The translations under genes and the position numbers were made by a program. The notes under the pieces were generated by a model. It had not been told where the DNA came from, made no database searches, and was given only the letters and a program-made list of their open reading frames with translations. This document shows, in pieces, positions 12,645 through 23,790 of a stretch of DNA of 64,000 nt. Source of the stretch: Stramonita haemastoma (taxonomy: Eukaryota > Mollusca > Gastropoda > Neogastropoda > Muricidae); the NCBI GenBank assembly GCA_030674155.1, contig CM060327.1, positions 16,374,802 to 16,438,801 on the forward strand, read 5' to 3'. Positions within the stretch are counted from its first letter, which is position 1. Every line of letters begins with the position of its first letter.

Positions 12645-12985
12645 TATTCTTTTATCTGTTATTTTCGAGATAATGGAATACGCACGCATATGCCTTTTTA
12701 CGTCCAGTCCCCGTGTGTATGCAGTTTTGTCAATTGTGTCATCCAATCCCATCGGCACACAATAGCCTACTCTTTCGAGTAGCAGAACGGATTTAAACGT
12801 ATGCGCAAGGTGTTCTGCGTACATTCGCACACGGGAATTTAGTTTATAGTCTGATTAAAGGGCTTTTGGGAGTAGTGGAGTCGGTACTGATGTAAACGCC
12901 AGAGGAAAAATCCTCTTAAATGAGATTCAAACCCGGGTCAGCAGATCACCAACGCAACACTCTAACCAACAGGCTATCCCTTTGG
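12645..12985 (-). mobile_element. SINE-A, near full-length
   Basis: The minus-strand head at the right end has an A-box match (plus ccaacaggcta, about 12964-12974) and a B-box match (plus gattcaaaccc, about 12922-12932). It is followed by the gttaacatcagtaccgactc-like block, the shared core, and the 3' end tattttcgagataatgg at the left. The left end abuts the GA microsatellite. Confidence 0.9.
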
Positions 12986-13154
12986 AGACCAAATATACAC
13001 ATTAAAGGTCCTTTAATTCCTGTCACCATTCAAGGGCTAAGGACACAAAACATACCCAGCATGCACCCTGTGCATAGAAAAGGATATGTTTTTTTCTTAA
13101 CCAACTTGTCCCAAAGACACAATCTGAAAAAAATTCAGTGCGATGCCTCAATGT

Positions 13155-13227
13155 GAAAGAGAGAGAGAGGAGAGACAGAGAGACTAGAGAGAGGAGAGAC
13201 AGGAGAGAGACGGAGGAGAGAGAGAGG

Positions 13228-13262
<35 letters not shown>

Positions 13263-13297
13263 TGAGAGAAGAGAGAGAGGACGGGAGAGAGAGAGAG

Positions 13298-13333
<36 letters not shown>

Positions 13334-13341
13334 AGAGAGGC
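13155..13341. repeat. Interrupted (GA)n polypurine tract
   Basis: Almost all purine on the plus strand, with repeated GGA interruptions. The open frames are Arg/Glu or Ser/Leu and are not genes. Confidence 0.96.
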
Positions 13342-13483
13342 AGAGAAAAGATGATATTAGTTGCAATTAACAATTGCAGTCTCGTTGGCAAAAAGCACCA
13401 AAAACATCCTTATCTATGATATCACGTGAAATAACGGAAACACAACGTAAAAGGATATTAAAGAAAACAACCAAGTTGTCCCA

Positions 13484-13557
13484 TAACTATGAGGTCGTAG
13501 AGGAGTGAGGCACCAGAAACTTCAGCTTCTCTAGGGCCAGCAAATTCAGGGCAGAGC
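13484..13557 (-). mobile_element. SINE-C 3' fragment
   Basis: Has the block tgtcccataactatgaggtc followed by gcttctctagggccagcaaa; about 75 bp only. Confidence 0.75.
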
Positions 13558-14139
13558 ATAGACAACAAAAAAAGAAATAAACAGAGCCCGTAACAAGACA
13601 AATGAAGACAGCTTACAAGCTAGCAAAGGTCATTGAAAGAAGACGTACGTTTCACAACAGTAATATATTTCATGTACTGAATGACTACGGTACAGTGTCA
13701 TATTGTACGGCGTCCACTGTCTGTACATTGCGTGTCTGAAATCATCACGATGAGTAAGATAGGCTGTATGATAAACACTAGCTTTCAAAGCTCACAACAT
13801 TTTCCTTATTTTATGTAGATCTTCATTATGTCCCTTACAAAGACAGGCGCACGCACGCAGGCACACACACATACACACACACGCAACACGCACACATGCA
13901 CGCACGCACCTCACACACACACACACTTCTTGTATTGATTCAAGCTGCCAATGTATATTTTCACCTCAAAAGTACTAAATTATTCTGAAAATGCTTTGCC
14001 TCTTTTTGCTGCTCTTTATTATTATTATTAAGAGCGGAAAGTGGTGCCATCCGGTTTATGGACTGTGCATACACCCTGATTAGAGGAGGAAGATGAAGAT
14101 TTATTTAAATCGTTGGAGAACAAATAAGCCATCAAACTC
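13558..14139. other. Unassigned spacer with CA tract
   Basis: Holds a degenerate CA/CG-rich tract at about 13845-13927 and a short ATT repeat near 14018-14032. Nothing else was recognised. Confidence 0.55.
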
Positions 14140-14322
14140 TCTGGAGATAACATCAGTGCTTCCCCCACTTTCCCCCAAAAAGTCCTTCGAGTGAGACTAT
14201 AAACCGAGGTCCCGTGTGCAAACCACGCAGAACACTTGCCACATGTTAAATCCTGTTCCGCTTTTCGAAAAAGTAGGCCATTGTGTGCCGGTGGGAACGA
14301 TGACAAAATTTACAACACCACA
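14140..14322 (+). mobile_element. SINE-A core fragment
   Basis: Plus-strand blocks gataacatcagtgcttccc, gtgagactataaaccgaggt and ccgcttttcgaaaaagtagg. The head is replaced upstream by unrelated sequence, and the 3' end past tgacaaaatttac is missing. Confidence 0.82.
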
Positions 14323-14543
14323 AAACACGGGAAGTGGATTGTAAACTAAAGCACATGAGTGTTATTTCATATCCTTGATACGAAAAAAAAAGAATGAATG
14401 GATAATGAATGAATGCATGAACTTTACCTTAACCTATAAGCCGCACTATCAATGTTTAAATTTGGAATACGTGCATGACTTAATTAGTAATCATGAAGAT
14501 GATAGTCTATATAGATCTATCACGCCGGTCCAGTGGGCACGGC

Positions 14544-14935
14544 ACAGCAGCACATGTTGATGAAACGGGCTGACGTTCTACACTGACTGCGGGTTGCGCG
14601 TTGTGGTCTATCTGTGAGAGGTGCGTGCCGATTCAGAACCTGTGTTGTGCTATATTGATTTTATTTTTACGTGGTTTTTGTTCTTATATATGGCTTGTAA
14701 CCCACTGGAATTTCTCTGTTTTAGAGATGATAAAGTATTTTAAATTTCAACTGAATTTGAACCCCACATAATTATACCCCTGAAATTTGAACCACCGCAG
14801 ACCTAAGTTACCCTGAAGATGAAGTTGTTATGATCTAACCGCTCGGCCTCTAGGCCCGGGAGCCAGCAGCACGTGCTAATGAAACAGACTGACCGCTTAT
14901 TCCTGACTCCTGTGCCGTGTGGTCACTTAGTGAAG
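14544..14935. repeat. Pair of diverged direct repeats, about 75 bp each
   Basis: agcagcacatgttgatgaaa near 14546 and agcagcacgtgctaatgaaa near 14865 begin two similar segments, each continuing with ctgac and ending with a gtggtc motif. They are about 320 bp apart. Confidence 0.55.
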
Positions 14936-15039
14936 AAGGGGTATAGCCTTGCCCCACTAGGCTACTATTGCTCTCATCTCTCGCCAGCCTTATTATGCCT
15001 TGTTTGGTGGTACTGTTAGCACGCTTACTTACTCTGTGT

Positions 15040-15542
15040 ATGTGTTCGCGTGTGTGTGTATGTGTGGTGTGTGTGTGTGTGTGTGTGTGTGCTGTGTGTG
15101 TCTGTGTGTGTGTGGTGTGTTGTTTGTAGTAGTGTGTGTGTGTGTGTGTTGTGTGTGTGTGTGTGTGTGGGGTGTTGGTTGTGTTGATTGTGTGTTTGTG
15201 TTTGTGTGTGCGCTGTCGCCGTGTATTGTGTGTGTGTGGTGTGTGTGTGTGGTGTGTGTGTGTGTGTGTGTGTCTTGTGTGTGTTTGATGTGTGTGTGTG
15301 TGGGGCTGTGTGTGTCTGTATTGATGGGTGTTGGTGTGATAGGTGGTGTTTCCGGACCAGTGTGTGTGTGTGTGTGTTTATGTGTGGGGCGGCTGTGTTT
15401 GACCAGTGTGTGTGTGGGGGGGGGGGCGTGGGTTGTTCTTTGATCAGTGGGTTTGTGTGTATGTGGGTGGTGTGGCGTGTGGTGGTGGTTTTTGATCAAT
15501 GTGTGTGTGTTTTGTGTTGTGTGTTTGTTTGTGTGTGTGTTG

Positions 15543-15573
<31 letters not shown>

Positions 15574-15600
15574 TGCGCGAGGGTGGGGGGGGGGTGGAGG
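15040..15600. repeat. GT-only degenerate microsatellite block
   Basis: About 550 bp composed almost only of G and T on the plus strand, built from decayed TG repeats with a G9 run near 15417 and G-rich end. The long Cys/Val frames (plus) and Thr/His frames (minus) are translations of this repeat. Confidence 0.95.
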
Positions 15601-15656
15601 ATCTTTGGTACATTAGTTTCAGTGTATCTGTACTTTTTTATCTATCTGTTGTAATA

Positions 15657-16258
<602 letters not shown>

Positions 16259-16309
16259 CACCCGCCCCGTCTCTGTCATTCTTTGCTTTAAAAGTATACA
16301 ACAGCAATG

Positions 16310-16560
16310 ATGAAATCAAAAATTCTCACCCTAGAACATCCAACAAAAAACCAAAGGAACAAAAACAAAAAAGAAACAATATTATCAAAATGCCCACCCC
16401 TCACAAAAACAAACAAACAACAAACTCACAATACCAACGAACAAACAGAAAAAGACCAACAAACATTTCCCTTCCGAACAAAACCCCCAAACCCAAACCA
16501 ACCAAAACAAAACAAGAAAAAACAAACAAATAGAAAACGTAATTTTGTAAAAATGTCACC
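16310..16560. repeat. G-depleted A/C-rich block
   Basis: About 250 bp almost free of G on the plus strand (aacaaa and aaaca words), directly after the GT and CT blocks. An open frame spans it (Asn/Lys/Thr/Pro-rich), but its composition is explained by the skew. Confidence 0.8.
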
Positions 16561-16761
16561 TAATCCTGAACGCACAATTAGCTACGTTCACAGATATCCT
16601 TAATCAGAAACAAACACACATTCATTTAGACCCCAAGCAACAAAAACACATGTAAGTTTTAGAGTTTCGTATAAAAACAATGAACCGATCAGGTTTGCCA
16701 CATATAGTGCTGGTGAATTGATGAAATCTCTGTAAAACTAATATATCATTTAGTTTTATAT

Positions 16762-17085
16762 ATCGAGGATAATGGAATAAGCACTCATGTGCTTTTTACA
16801 TCCAGCCCCGTGTGTATGCAGTTTTGTAAATTTGTCATCTGTACCAACCGGCAAAGATTGTCTATTTTACGAAAAGCGGAACAGGATTTAACGTGTAAGC
16901 AATATATTCTACGTGCGTTCGCACACGGGGCCTCTGTTTATAGTCTCAACCCGAAGGACTTGTGGGGAGAGGGGAGTCGGCACTAATGTTAATTCCAGGG
17001 GAAAAAATCTCCTCCAACGGGAATCGAACTCGGTCGTCAAATTGCGTGCGCAATGTTGTGACCACTATGCTATCCCGTCCCTAAT
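16762..17085 (-). mobile_element. SINE-A, near full-length
   Basis: The 3' end tatatcgaggataatggaat is at the left; the B-box complement gggaatcgaactcgg is near 17019 and the A-box complement ccactatgctatcccgtccc ends the copy at the right. Upstream of the left end an AT-rich ttagttttata joins it. Confidence 0.92.
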
Positions 17086-17265
17086 ATTGTTGTGGAAGTC
17101 CTCTTCTATTTGTTTATAGTGCACATCTGATACCTATGATAGAGAAGTTTTTACTAGTGAGACAGTCAATGAGCTAACAGGAGAATGTGCATTGTATATG
17201 CCAATCTGCTCCTTTTCTTTGCTGATTAATTTTATCATGGTTAGGTTCTGTATTCCATTGCACGA

Positions 17266-17287
17266 TATATATATATATATATATATA

Positions 17288-17329
<42 letters not shown>
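17266..17329. repeat. (TA)n microsatellite
   Basis: TA run of about 64 bp with two single-base phase shifts. Confidence 0.96.
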
Positions 17330-17330
<1 letters not shown>

Positions 17331-17491
17331 TGTTATTGATTTTACATCACTCATTTTTGTGGATCGTGCATTTGTCTTTAGTTCCCATTATTTGTAGGGT
17401 AGTTTCTTTATTTGTTTGTATTCACAAACACTTTAGTTACTTGGTTATATTTTGTAAGGATCCATTTTTATTTATTGACGTATGCTCGAGC

Positions 17492-17760
17492 GCGCACGCG
17501 CTCACATACACATGCACGCATACACGATTGCATACACACACACATACACCAGCACCCCCCCCACACACACACACCACACACACTCTCTCTCTCTATCTTT
17601 CCCTCTCTCTGCCTCTCTCTTTCTAATACACATAAATACGCACGGATGCTCGCCTGCACGCTCTCGTGACCATATATTTCTAGGGGCTTACACACACATG
17701 CACCTTCAAAAGTACCTCTGCATGACCACACACACACACACACACACAAACCCAAAAATT
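17492..17760. repeat. Compound CA/CT microsatellite region
   Basis: Degenerate CA at 17492-17582, CT at 17583-17625, and a second CA run at 17729-17751. Frames through it are repeat translations. Confidence 0.88.
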
Positions 17761-18044
17761 GTATCTCTTTCCCCTCATCATTTTTCTTTTTTTTTTCTCC
17801 CTCACCTCTTCTCTCAAACATTTTTTTTTTAGAATAGGATGCATGCATTGATTGTATAGTCTTCAGGCTGAATAGATATTATCTCGATTGAGAAATTCCA
17901 AGTGACCCAAGTTTAATCACACAAGTTTCCCATGGCTATATTCCACAGCAACAATATATAACTTTTGGAAATTTACTGCAAATTCCCGCAGATCTGGTAA
18001 TTACCAATGCATAAAAGCACTGTTACACGCACGTACTTTTCCCC

Positions 18045-18120
18045 AACACACAGACACAGACACAGACACACAGAAACACAGACACAGACACACAGACACA
18101 TACACACACACACTCATGTA
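18045..18120. repeat. (CACAGA)n microsatellite
   Basis: Hexameric cacaga with CA ends. Confidence 0.9.
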
Positions 18121-18154
18121 CACAAAGGAGCGCGCGTGCACGCACACCTTCACA

Positions 18155-18270
18155 TAAGAGTAGGCCATCGTGTGCCGGTGGGAACAGATGACATTTACAA
18201 AACTGCATACACACGGGGACCGGATGAAAAAAGCACAAGAGTGCTTATTCCATTATCCTCGATATAAAAG
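18155..18270 (+). mobile_element. SINE-A 3' end fragment
   Basis: Plus-strand blocks agtaggccatcgtgtgccgg and gcttattccattatcctcga define the 3' terminal 115 bp. The copy is 5'-truncated at a CA-rich tract. Confidence 0.88.
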
Positions 18271-18554
18271 AATAAATCACACAATATTCTTGTATTCTAC
18301 TTGCACATAATTTTGAAATACTCTCCAGGGAATAGTATTTTGCCATAAAAAGCAGCGTCAACAGTTTACCTTTTTCTTTTCCTACCTGCATGTGTCTTTT
18401 TTTCTTTGCTGCTGTCACCTTTTTTCTGCAGAATGTAGCTATAGAACGATAATCCTATGGCTACCTTAAGTGATAATTCTATAGTTGCCTTCAGCACTTT
18501 TACCTGGGGCAAAATCTATTTTTGCACATAATAAATGCTATCTTGGTTTATCGC
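18271..18554. other. Unassigned spacer
   Basis: T-rich, with a short internal direct repeat (gataatcctatggctacctt / gataattctatagttgcctt, near 18450-18492). No coding frame. Confidence 0.5.
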
Positions 18555-18695
18555 TCCACTCTAAAAGACTGGCATCCACACTTCTTGTCAGAGCTAAGGG
18601 AATAGAGCCAAGAAGCGTGGGTGTAGACAGGAACCAAACCCGCTACCTCTCGTTTTAACATGCAGAGGTGGACGACCTACGATAGAGGATTACTC
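18555..18695 (-). mobile_element. SINE-F head fragment, degraded
   Basis: Has taaaagactggcatccacac and a B-box complement (aggaaccaaacccgctacct) like the SINE-F copy at 36885-37212. Confidence 0.55.
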
Positions 18696-18867
18696 AGTGC
18701 TGCCAGAGCCTGTGATTGGTGCAGTGATGGACAGCAGTACTGCTGTGATGGTCATCCTCTATGATGGTGTGGTATGTCTTATTCTGTAGATTTCTTCTGG
18801 TGGTGTTATTATTATCCTGGTCACTGCCTTCTTATATGATCAGCTTTCCAGATTAATCGATAGATGT

Positions 18868-18921
18868 ATACATGCATGCATAGATACATACAGACATACA
18901 GACATACAGACATACAGACAT

Positions 18922-18960
<39 letters not shown>
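18868..18960. repeat. (CATA)n / (CAGA)n microsatellite
   Basis: tgcatgcatagatacata passes into alternating cataca/gacata and then pure cagaca to 18960. Confidence 0.94.
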
Positions 18961-19255
18961 TGAGGCATCCAGCAGTCTCGGAAAACTATGGAGTTGTGCT
19001 CTAGGCTCTAGAGCGCAAAGCCTGGGTTAGTAAGTATGGAAGGCAAGCTGTCACCCATGCAGCAGACCCCGCCCTCCCCACACCACCCTTTCTCTCCACG
19101 TCGCTGGAATGGTCCTTTGGAAAGGCAATTGCCGATACGAATGGTTCCAGCGCCGTTGCAGGAGCACCAGACAGTTGCTATATACATCCCCGAACCGACC
19201 TGGGGACACCAACTCCCCAATGCTTCCTCAGGGATGGTGTTCAAACACGACACCT
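18961..19255 (+). mobile_element. Dispersed repeat family G
   Basis: Matches the reverse complement of 33010-33275. Shared words include aaaactatggagttgtgc, gctctagagcgcaaagcctg and gcaattgccgatac with small changes. It has no tRNA-like head and no obvious open frame in common, so the class is unknown. It might be the body of a longer retroposon or part of a larger interspersed element. Confidence 0.7.
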
Positions 19256-19267
19256 GTGTGCATGTTT

Positions 19268-19415
19268 GTGGTTTTTTTTCTGTTGTCATCCATTCCTACA
19301 GGCACAGGATGGCCTGCTTTTGTGAAAGGCGGAGCGGGCTTTTAACGTGTGTGCAAGATGTTCTGCGTGCACTCGCACACGGGATTCGGGTTTATAGTCT
19401 CGTCCGAAAAAGAAA
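19268..19415 (-). mobile_element. SINE-A core fragment
   Basis: Blocks cctgcttttgtgaaaggcgg, gtgtgcaagatgttctgcgt and gtttatagtctcgtccgaa. The copy breaks at a CATA array on the right. Confidence 0.85.
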
Positions 19416-19419
19416 ATGC

Positions 19420-19527
19420 ATACACATACATACATACATACATACATACATACATACATACATACATACATACATACATACATACATACATACATACATA
19501 CATACATACATACATACATACATACAT

Positions 19528-19558
<31 letters not shown>

Positions 19559-19590
19559 CCCAGACACCCAGACCCAGACACCCAGACATC
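19420..19590. repeat. (CATA)n then (CAGA)n microsatellite
   Basis: About 110 bp of CATA followed by CAGA and degenerate cagacacc units. It gives open frames in all six readings (Thr-His-Ile-Tyr type), none of them a gene. Confidence 0.97.
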
Positions 19591-19664
19591 CCCCTAATAA
19601 CTATCACAGGACCATGAAGAGATGTTGAATTAAACTGGATTTACACACAGGTAAAGAGACGGAA

Positions 19665-19815
19665 AGGCAGCGAGGCAGACAGACAGGCAGACAGACAGAC
19701 ATATGTGATTGCATGCGGATACTACACAGGCAGGTATTTGCCCCATGGAGTTAACAACAGTGCCGACTCCACTCCCCTGAAAGTTCTTCAGATCAGACTT
19801 TACGCCGATGTGCTG
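19665..19815 (+). mobile_element. CAGA tract and SINE-A fragment
   Basis: A short gacaggcagacagacag tract (about 19670-19702) is followed by a SINE-A core piece with gccgactccactcccctgaa and cagatcagactttacgcc. Confidence 0.6.
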
Positions 19816-19997
19816 TGTGACAATGCATGGAGAAACATCTTGCGTCAAGTCAAGTTGAATTCTTAATTGAATAAAACCACCCTACTTGGGTACATGGAAA
19901 TGCAAACACATAACCGTCAAAATCATTTTAAGCAAGCAAGGTTAAGATCATCTAGGCAGAGAATGATCACCCTCCATATCAGGAAATTACACCTGCC

Positions 19998-20095
19998 AAA
20001 CACACACACACACACACACACGCACGCACGCACGCATGCACGCACGCACACGCGCACGCAAGCACACATACACATACACACACACGCGCGCAACA
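19998..20095. repeat. (CA)n with CACG units
   Basis: CA, then cgcacgca units, then CA and cgcgcg. Confidence 0.92.
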
Positions 20096-20325
20096 ACAAC
20101 GGACAAACTATCCATATGCAAAACAGAAACAGTTTCAACAAAGCAAAATCATTTGTTTGGCTATTTAAGACAGTTTAGTTTAATTTCGTGTATAAACTTT
20201 GCCAGGTTTAAGCCTATTTTAAACTATTTTACTAAACAGTGCATAAAACTAGACATCCGGTCTCTGATAAAAATAGGGTTTTAGAAACTTGAATCAATCA
20301 TCAAACAATAAACAGGTCTTTATCT

Positions 20326-20626
20326 TAAGGTAAAGGTAAAAAGGTACAGATGTTCCATAACCTATGTTGTTGTACGGGAGCAAAGAATCACAGACCTCAG
20401 CTTCTCTAGCGTATTGAGTGCCGGCGCCCATGTCGTCTCCCTCGCTGCTTTACCTTCCCTGAGCCTAAAGAGAGCGGATACCCATTTACAGCTGAGGGAA
20501 CTGTGGGACTGTACTGAATCCAAGGGCGCAAACGGTCACCCATCCACTTGGTAACCCGCTCGATGCTGCTTAACCGCAGCTTGGGGTAAGCGAGTGTTCT
20601 GGCCAGTGAGCTATCCAGTCTCTGTC
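20326..20626 (-). mobile_element. SINE-C, near full-length
   Basis: The left end aaggtaaaggtaaaaaggta is the ctttacc tail in reverse. Body blocks tcacccatccacttggtaac and gatgctgcttaaccgcagc are present, and the right end agtgagctatccagtctc is the A-box complement. Confidence 0.88.
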
Positions 20627-21519
20627 TTGTTCACGTCTAAAAGACTTTTGCTGAACATAAAGGGATTGTAGCAATGTTATTCCCAGCCATCAGAAAACTT
20701 CTTTTTCTCAATGCACATAACTAGATATTTGAACCCGTGCTTTCATTTAGCATGTGATAACAATTCCACACTCATATCTTAAGGCCACCCCACCCCATGA
20801 TAACATGTGAGCCCAGTTGTATGTGGACACACATGGTACGTAAACACAACAGCATCAGTCGGTTTTTTCCCCATTCCTTTGCCTTCTCCATCTTTGCATT
20901 AGGAGCATCGTTCCACTTGATTACAGTTCCATACAGCTCAGAGATAGAGCAGGCTGTTAACAGCAGTATAGTGCACTGCACTGCATCAGATGGTGAATAC
21001 CTTATAGGGAAGAAGGCACAAGGGGCGGCAGTCTCGCGGCCAGTGACTGTGTCTGGAACTACCTGACTGAGAAGTATCACATTCTCTGTATGATGCTGAC
21101 GTAAAGTTGTTGTCAGCTTTCTATGCAGACTGATGATCACAGCTGTACCAGGCCCTGGTTTACTGTACAAGTTCTGTGGAACTGGTTTGAAAGACGAGAC
21201 AAGCTGGAAGTCTGGACTTTAGTTCTTGATTGAAATATGGCAACAAATCAGGATATAGTCTAAGAGGGGCTTTCCTATACTGACAAGTAAATTGGAAATC
21301 CATGCTGGGATGTAGTTACAAACAATCTTATGCTGACCGTAGACCATGGCATCATGCCTATAGTGCAGTTGTTACCGTTCTTATGTACTCGAATTACCAC
21401 AGTAAGTATTAAGTATGTTTTTGCACAATTTGAAGGAAAAGAAAATTCAACCTGGAAAAAGATGTCAGTGTCATGTGTTTTTACATTTGGAAAAATGAAA
21501 CAATCTGTAATGTAAACAA
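20627..21519. other. Unassigned spacer
   Basis: No repeat recognised. Two overlapping antisense frames of about 130 codons (20772-21170 and 21275-21679) have no recognisable domain, and the second overlaps the LINE relic on the other strand, so I do not call them. Confidence 0.5.
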
Positions 21520-21912
21520 CAGAAAGAAGCTGTATAGGAGAATTAGAAGAAATGTTGTTGCACCGTTGCAAAGCACTCCCCAAGGAGGAAGAAAAAGAGG
21601 CAGACCAAGGAACAGATGGGAGGACAACATCAGCAAATGTACAGGCCGTCACCTTCACCTGTTTCATAGTCCCATGCACCGTGGGGGCAAACGAAAGATT
21701 GCAACCAGCTTCTCCACTCCCCGATCTTCCACCACCGAGTAGATCGTTCCACCAAGGCTTTCACTTTCTGATGTTTCAGAAATCGTTTCTCTGTCTGCCT
21801 CTTCGAAGAGGTACAGGCCTAGAACTCAGCAAAACGCTGAGACAGGCAGAACAAAGAGAAGAATGGCGGGAACTGGTTGTCAAGTCTTCAGGGATGCCTT
21901 CACTGTAGCCAG
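21520..21912 (+). pseudogene. LINE reverse-transcriptase C-terminal relic, interrupted
   Basis: The first part encodes a basic motif GRKRGRPRNRWEDNI, typical of the segment after the reverse-transcriptase core in many non-LTR elements. The frame is then broken at 21639-21819 and resumes in another frame with LRQAEQREEWRELVVKSS, which is the usual C-terminal continuation, and stops at 21906-21908, just before a GATA array. Skipping one gtacaggcc and the intervening 163 bp puts both parts in one frame. This is a dead 5'-truncated copy with only about 75 codons present. Confidence 0.85.
21648..21810. mobile_element. 163-bp insertion flanked by a 9-bp direct repeat
   Basis: gtacaggcc occurs at 21639-21647 and again at 21811-21819, and removal of one copy plus the 163 bp restores the LINE frame. 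The insert has no terminal inverted repeats that I can see, no poly-A and no tRNA-like box. A 9-bp duplication would suit some cut-and-paste DNA transposons, but the missing terminal repeats argue against a simple one. Confidence 0.65.
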
Positions 21913-21915
21913 ACT

Positions 21916-21932
21916 AAGGGATAGATAGATAG

Positions 21933-21988
<56 letters not shown>

Positions 21989-22005
21989 AAGAAAGATAGA
22001 TAAAT

Positions 22006-22059
<54 letters not shown>

Positions 22060-22060
22060 T

Positions 22061-22132
<72 letters not shown>

Positions 22133-22225
22133 GAGATAGACAGACAGACAGACACACAGACACACAGACACACAGACACACAGACACACAGACACATAGA
22201 TAGATAGATATTAGATAGATAGTAG

Positions 22226-22292
<67 letters not shown>

Positions 22293-22302
22293 TAGATAAC
22301 GG
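21916..22302. repeat. (GATA)n-(GACA)n-(GATA)n mosaic
   Basis: GATA at about 21919-22075 with GAAA and TAAA variants, then GACA at about 22075-22192 ending in cacaga units, then GATA at about 22196-22296. It starts immediately after the LINE stop codon (ccagactaagggatagatag), so it probably grew from the LINE 3' tail. Confidence 0.96.
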
Positions 22303-22393
22303 TCAGCTACAACACGCTACTAGCGTCATTATCCCATGAGTGTGTATGTAATATACAAAATATATTACTCATTTCAAGATAATAGCATTTTAA

Positions 22394-22429
22394 ACACACA
22401 CACACACACAACACCCCACCCACCACTCA

Positions 22430-22508
<79 letters not shown>

Positions 22509-22557
22509 CACACAAACACAACACAACACACACACACACACACACACACACAACACA

Positions 22558-22617
<60 letters not shown>

Positions 22618-22622
22618 CACAG
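22394..22622. repeat. (CA)n microsatellite
   Basis: About 225 bp of CA broken by single-base deletions (cacaaca) and a cccacccaccac segment. Confidence 0.96.
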
Positions 22623-22794
22623 ATACACTTGTATTTTCACCAGAATTTACGAGTGCATTGAATAAAGTAGTAGTAAATCAAACATTAACATACAAGATCT
22701 TGACTTGATGAACGCTGAACGTTTCGTTCAATATCATTTAACTGATCAACCCGCGGGACTTGGCACTCAACTAAAACACATACTGCCTGCTATC

Positions 22795-23790
22795 ATGATT
22801 CATAAACTGTACGTTGAAAAAGTTGCTGTCTAATGCTACATTCTATGAGACCCCTGGGGATTTGTAAACTGAATGTTGAACCAGCGACTGTTTAATGCTT
22901 CGTTCTATGTGGCCCCTGGGGGTTTGTAAACTGAATGTTGAACCAGCGACTGTCTAATGCTACATTCTATGAGACCCCTGGGTTTTGTAAACTGAATGTT
23001 GAACCAGCGACTGTTTAATGCTTCGTTCTATGTGGCCCCTGGGGTTTGTAAACTGAATGTTGAACCAGCGACTGTCTAATGCTCCATTCTATGTGGCCCC
23101 TGGGGTTTTGTAAACTGAATGTTGAACCAGCGACTGTCTAATGCTCCATTCTATGTGGCCCCTGGGGTTTTGTAAACTGAATGTTGAACCAGCGACTGTC
23201 TAATGCTCCATTCTATGTGGCCCCTGGGGTTTTGTAAACTGAATGTTGAACCAGCGACTGTCCAATGCTTCATTCTATGTGGCCCCTGGGGTTTTGTAAA
23301 CTGAATGTTGAACCAGCGACTGTCCAATGCTCCATTCTATGTGGCCCCTGGGGTTTTGTAAACTGAATGTTGAACCAGTGACTGTCCAATGCTCCATTCT
23401 ATGTGGCCCCTGGGGTTTTGCAAACTGAATGTTGAACCAGCGACTGTCTAATGCTCCATTCTATGTGGCCCCTGGGGTTTTGCAAACTGAATGTTGAACC
23501 AGCGACTGTCTAATGCTCCATTCTATGTGGCCCCTGGGGTTTTGCAAACTGAATGTTGAACCAGCGACTGTCTAATGCTCCATTCTATGTGGCCCCTGGG
23601 GTTTTGCAAACTGAATGTTGAACCAGCGACTGTCTAATGCTCCATTCTATGTGGCCCCTGGGTTTTGCAAACTGAATGTTGAACCAGCGACTGTCTAATG
23701 CTCCATTCTATGTGGCCCCTGGGTTTGCAAACTGAATGTTGAACCAGCGACTGTCTAATGCTCCATTCTATGTGGCCCCTGGGAGTTTGG
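22795..23790. repeat. 62-bp minisatellite, about 16 units
   Basis: Units contain tgaatgttgaaccagcgact, ctaatgctccattctatg and tggcccctgggg. The regular period is 62 bp (for example 23101, 23163 and 23225); the leftmost units are 60-62 bp. The left four units alternate between two subtypes; the middle units carry tccaatg; from about 23420 the units have gcaaac instead of gtaaac. As 62 is not a multiple of three, the array is not coding. It has no spacers and is not a CRISPR array. Confidence 0.97.

Noticed and set aside
15029..15613. Long Thr/His-rich frame of 194 codons
   Set aside because: It is the reverse reading of the GT block; the amino-acid repeats follow from the DNA repeat and no unique segment remains.
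19286..19628. Several overlapping frames with Met-Tyr-Val-Cys or Thr-Tyr-Ile-His repeats
   Set aside because: Translations of a CATA array in different phases.
21275..21679. 134-codon minus-strand frame
   Set aside because: It overlaps the LINE relic on the opposite strand and has no recognisable domain.
22795..23790. CRISPR-like regular array
   Set aside because: The 62-bp units are contiguous and have no unique spacers; the context is animal DNA.
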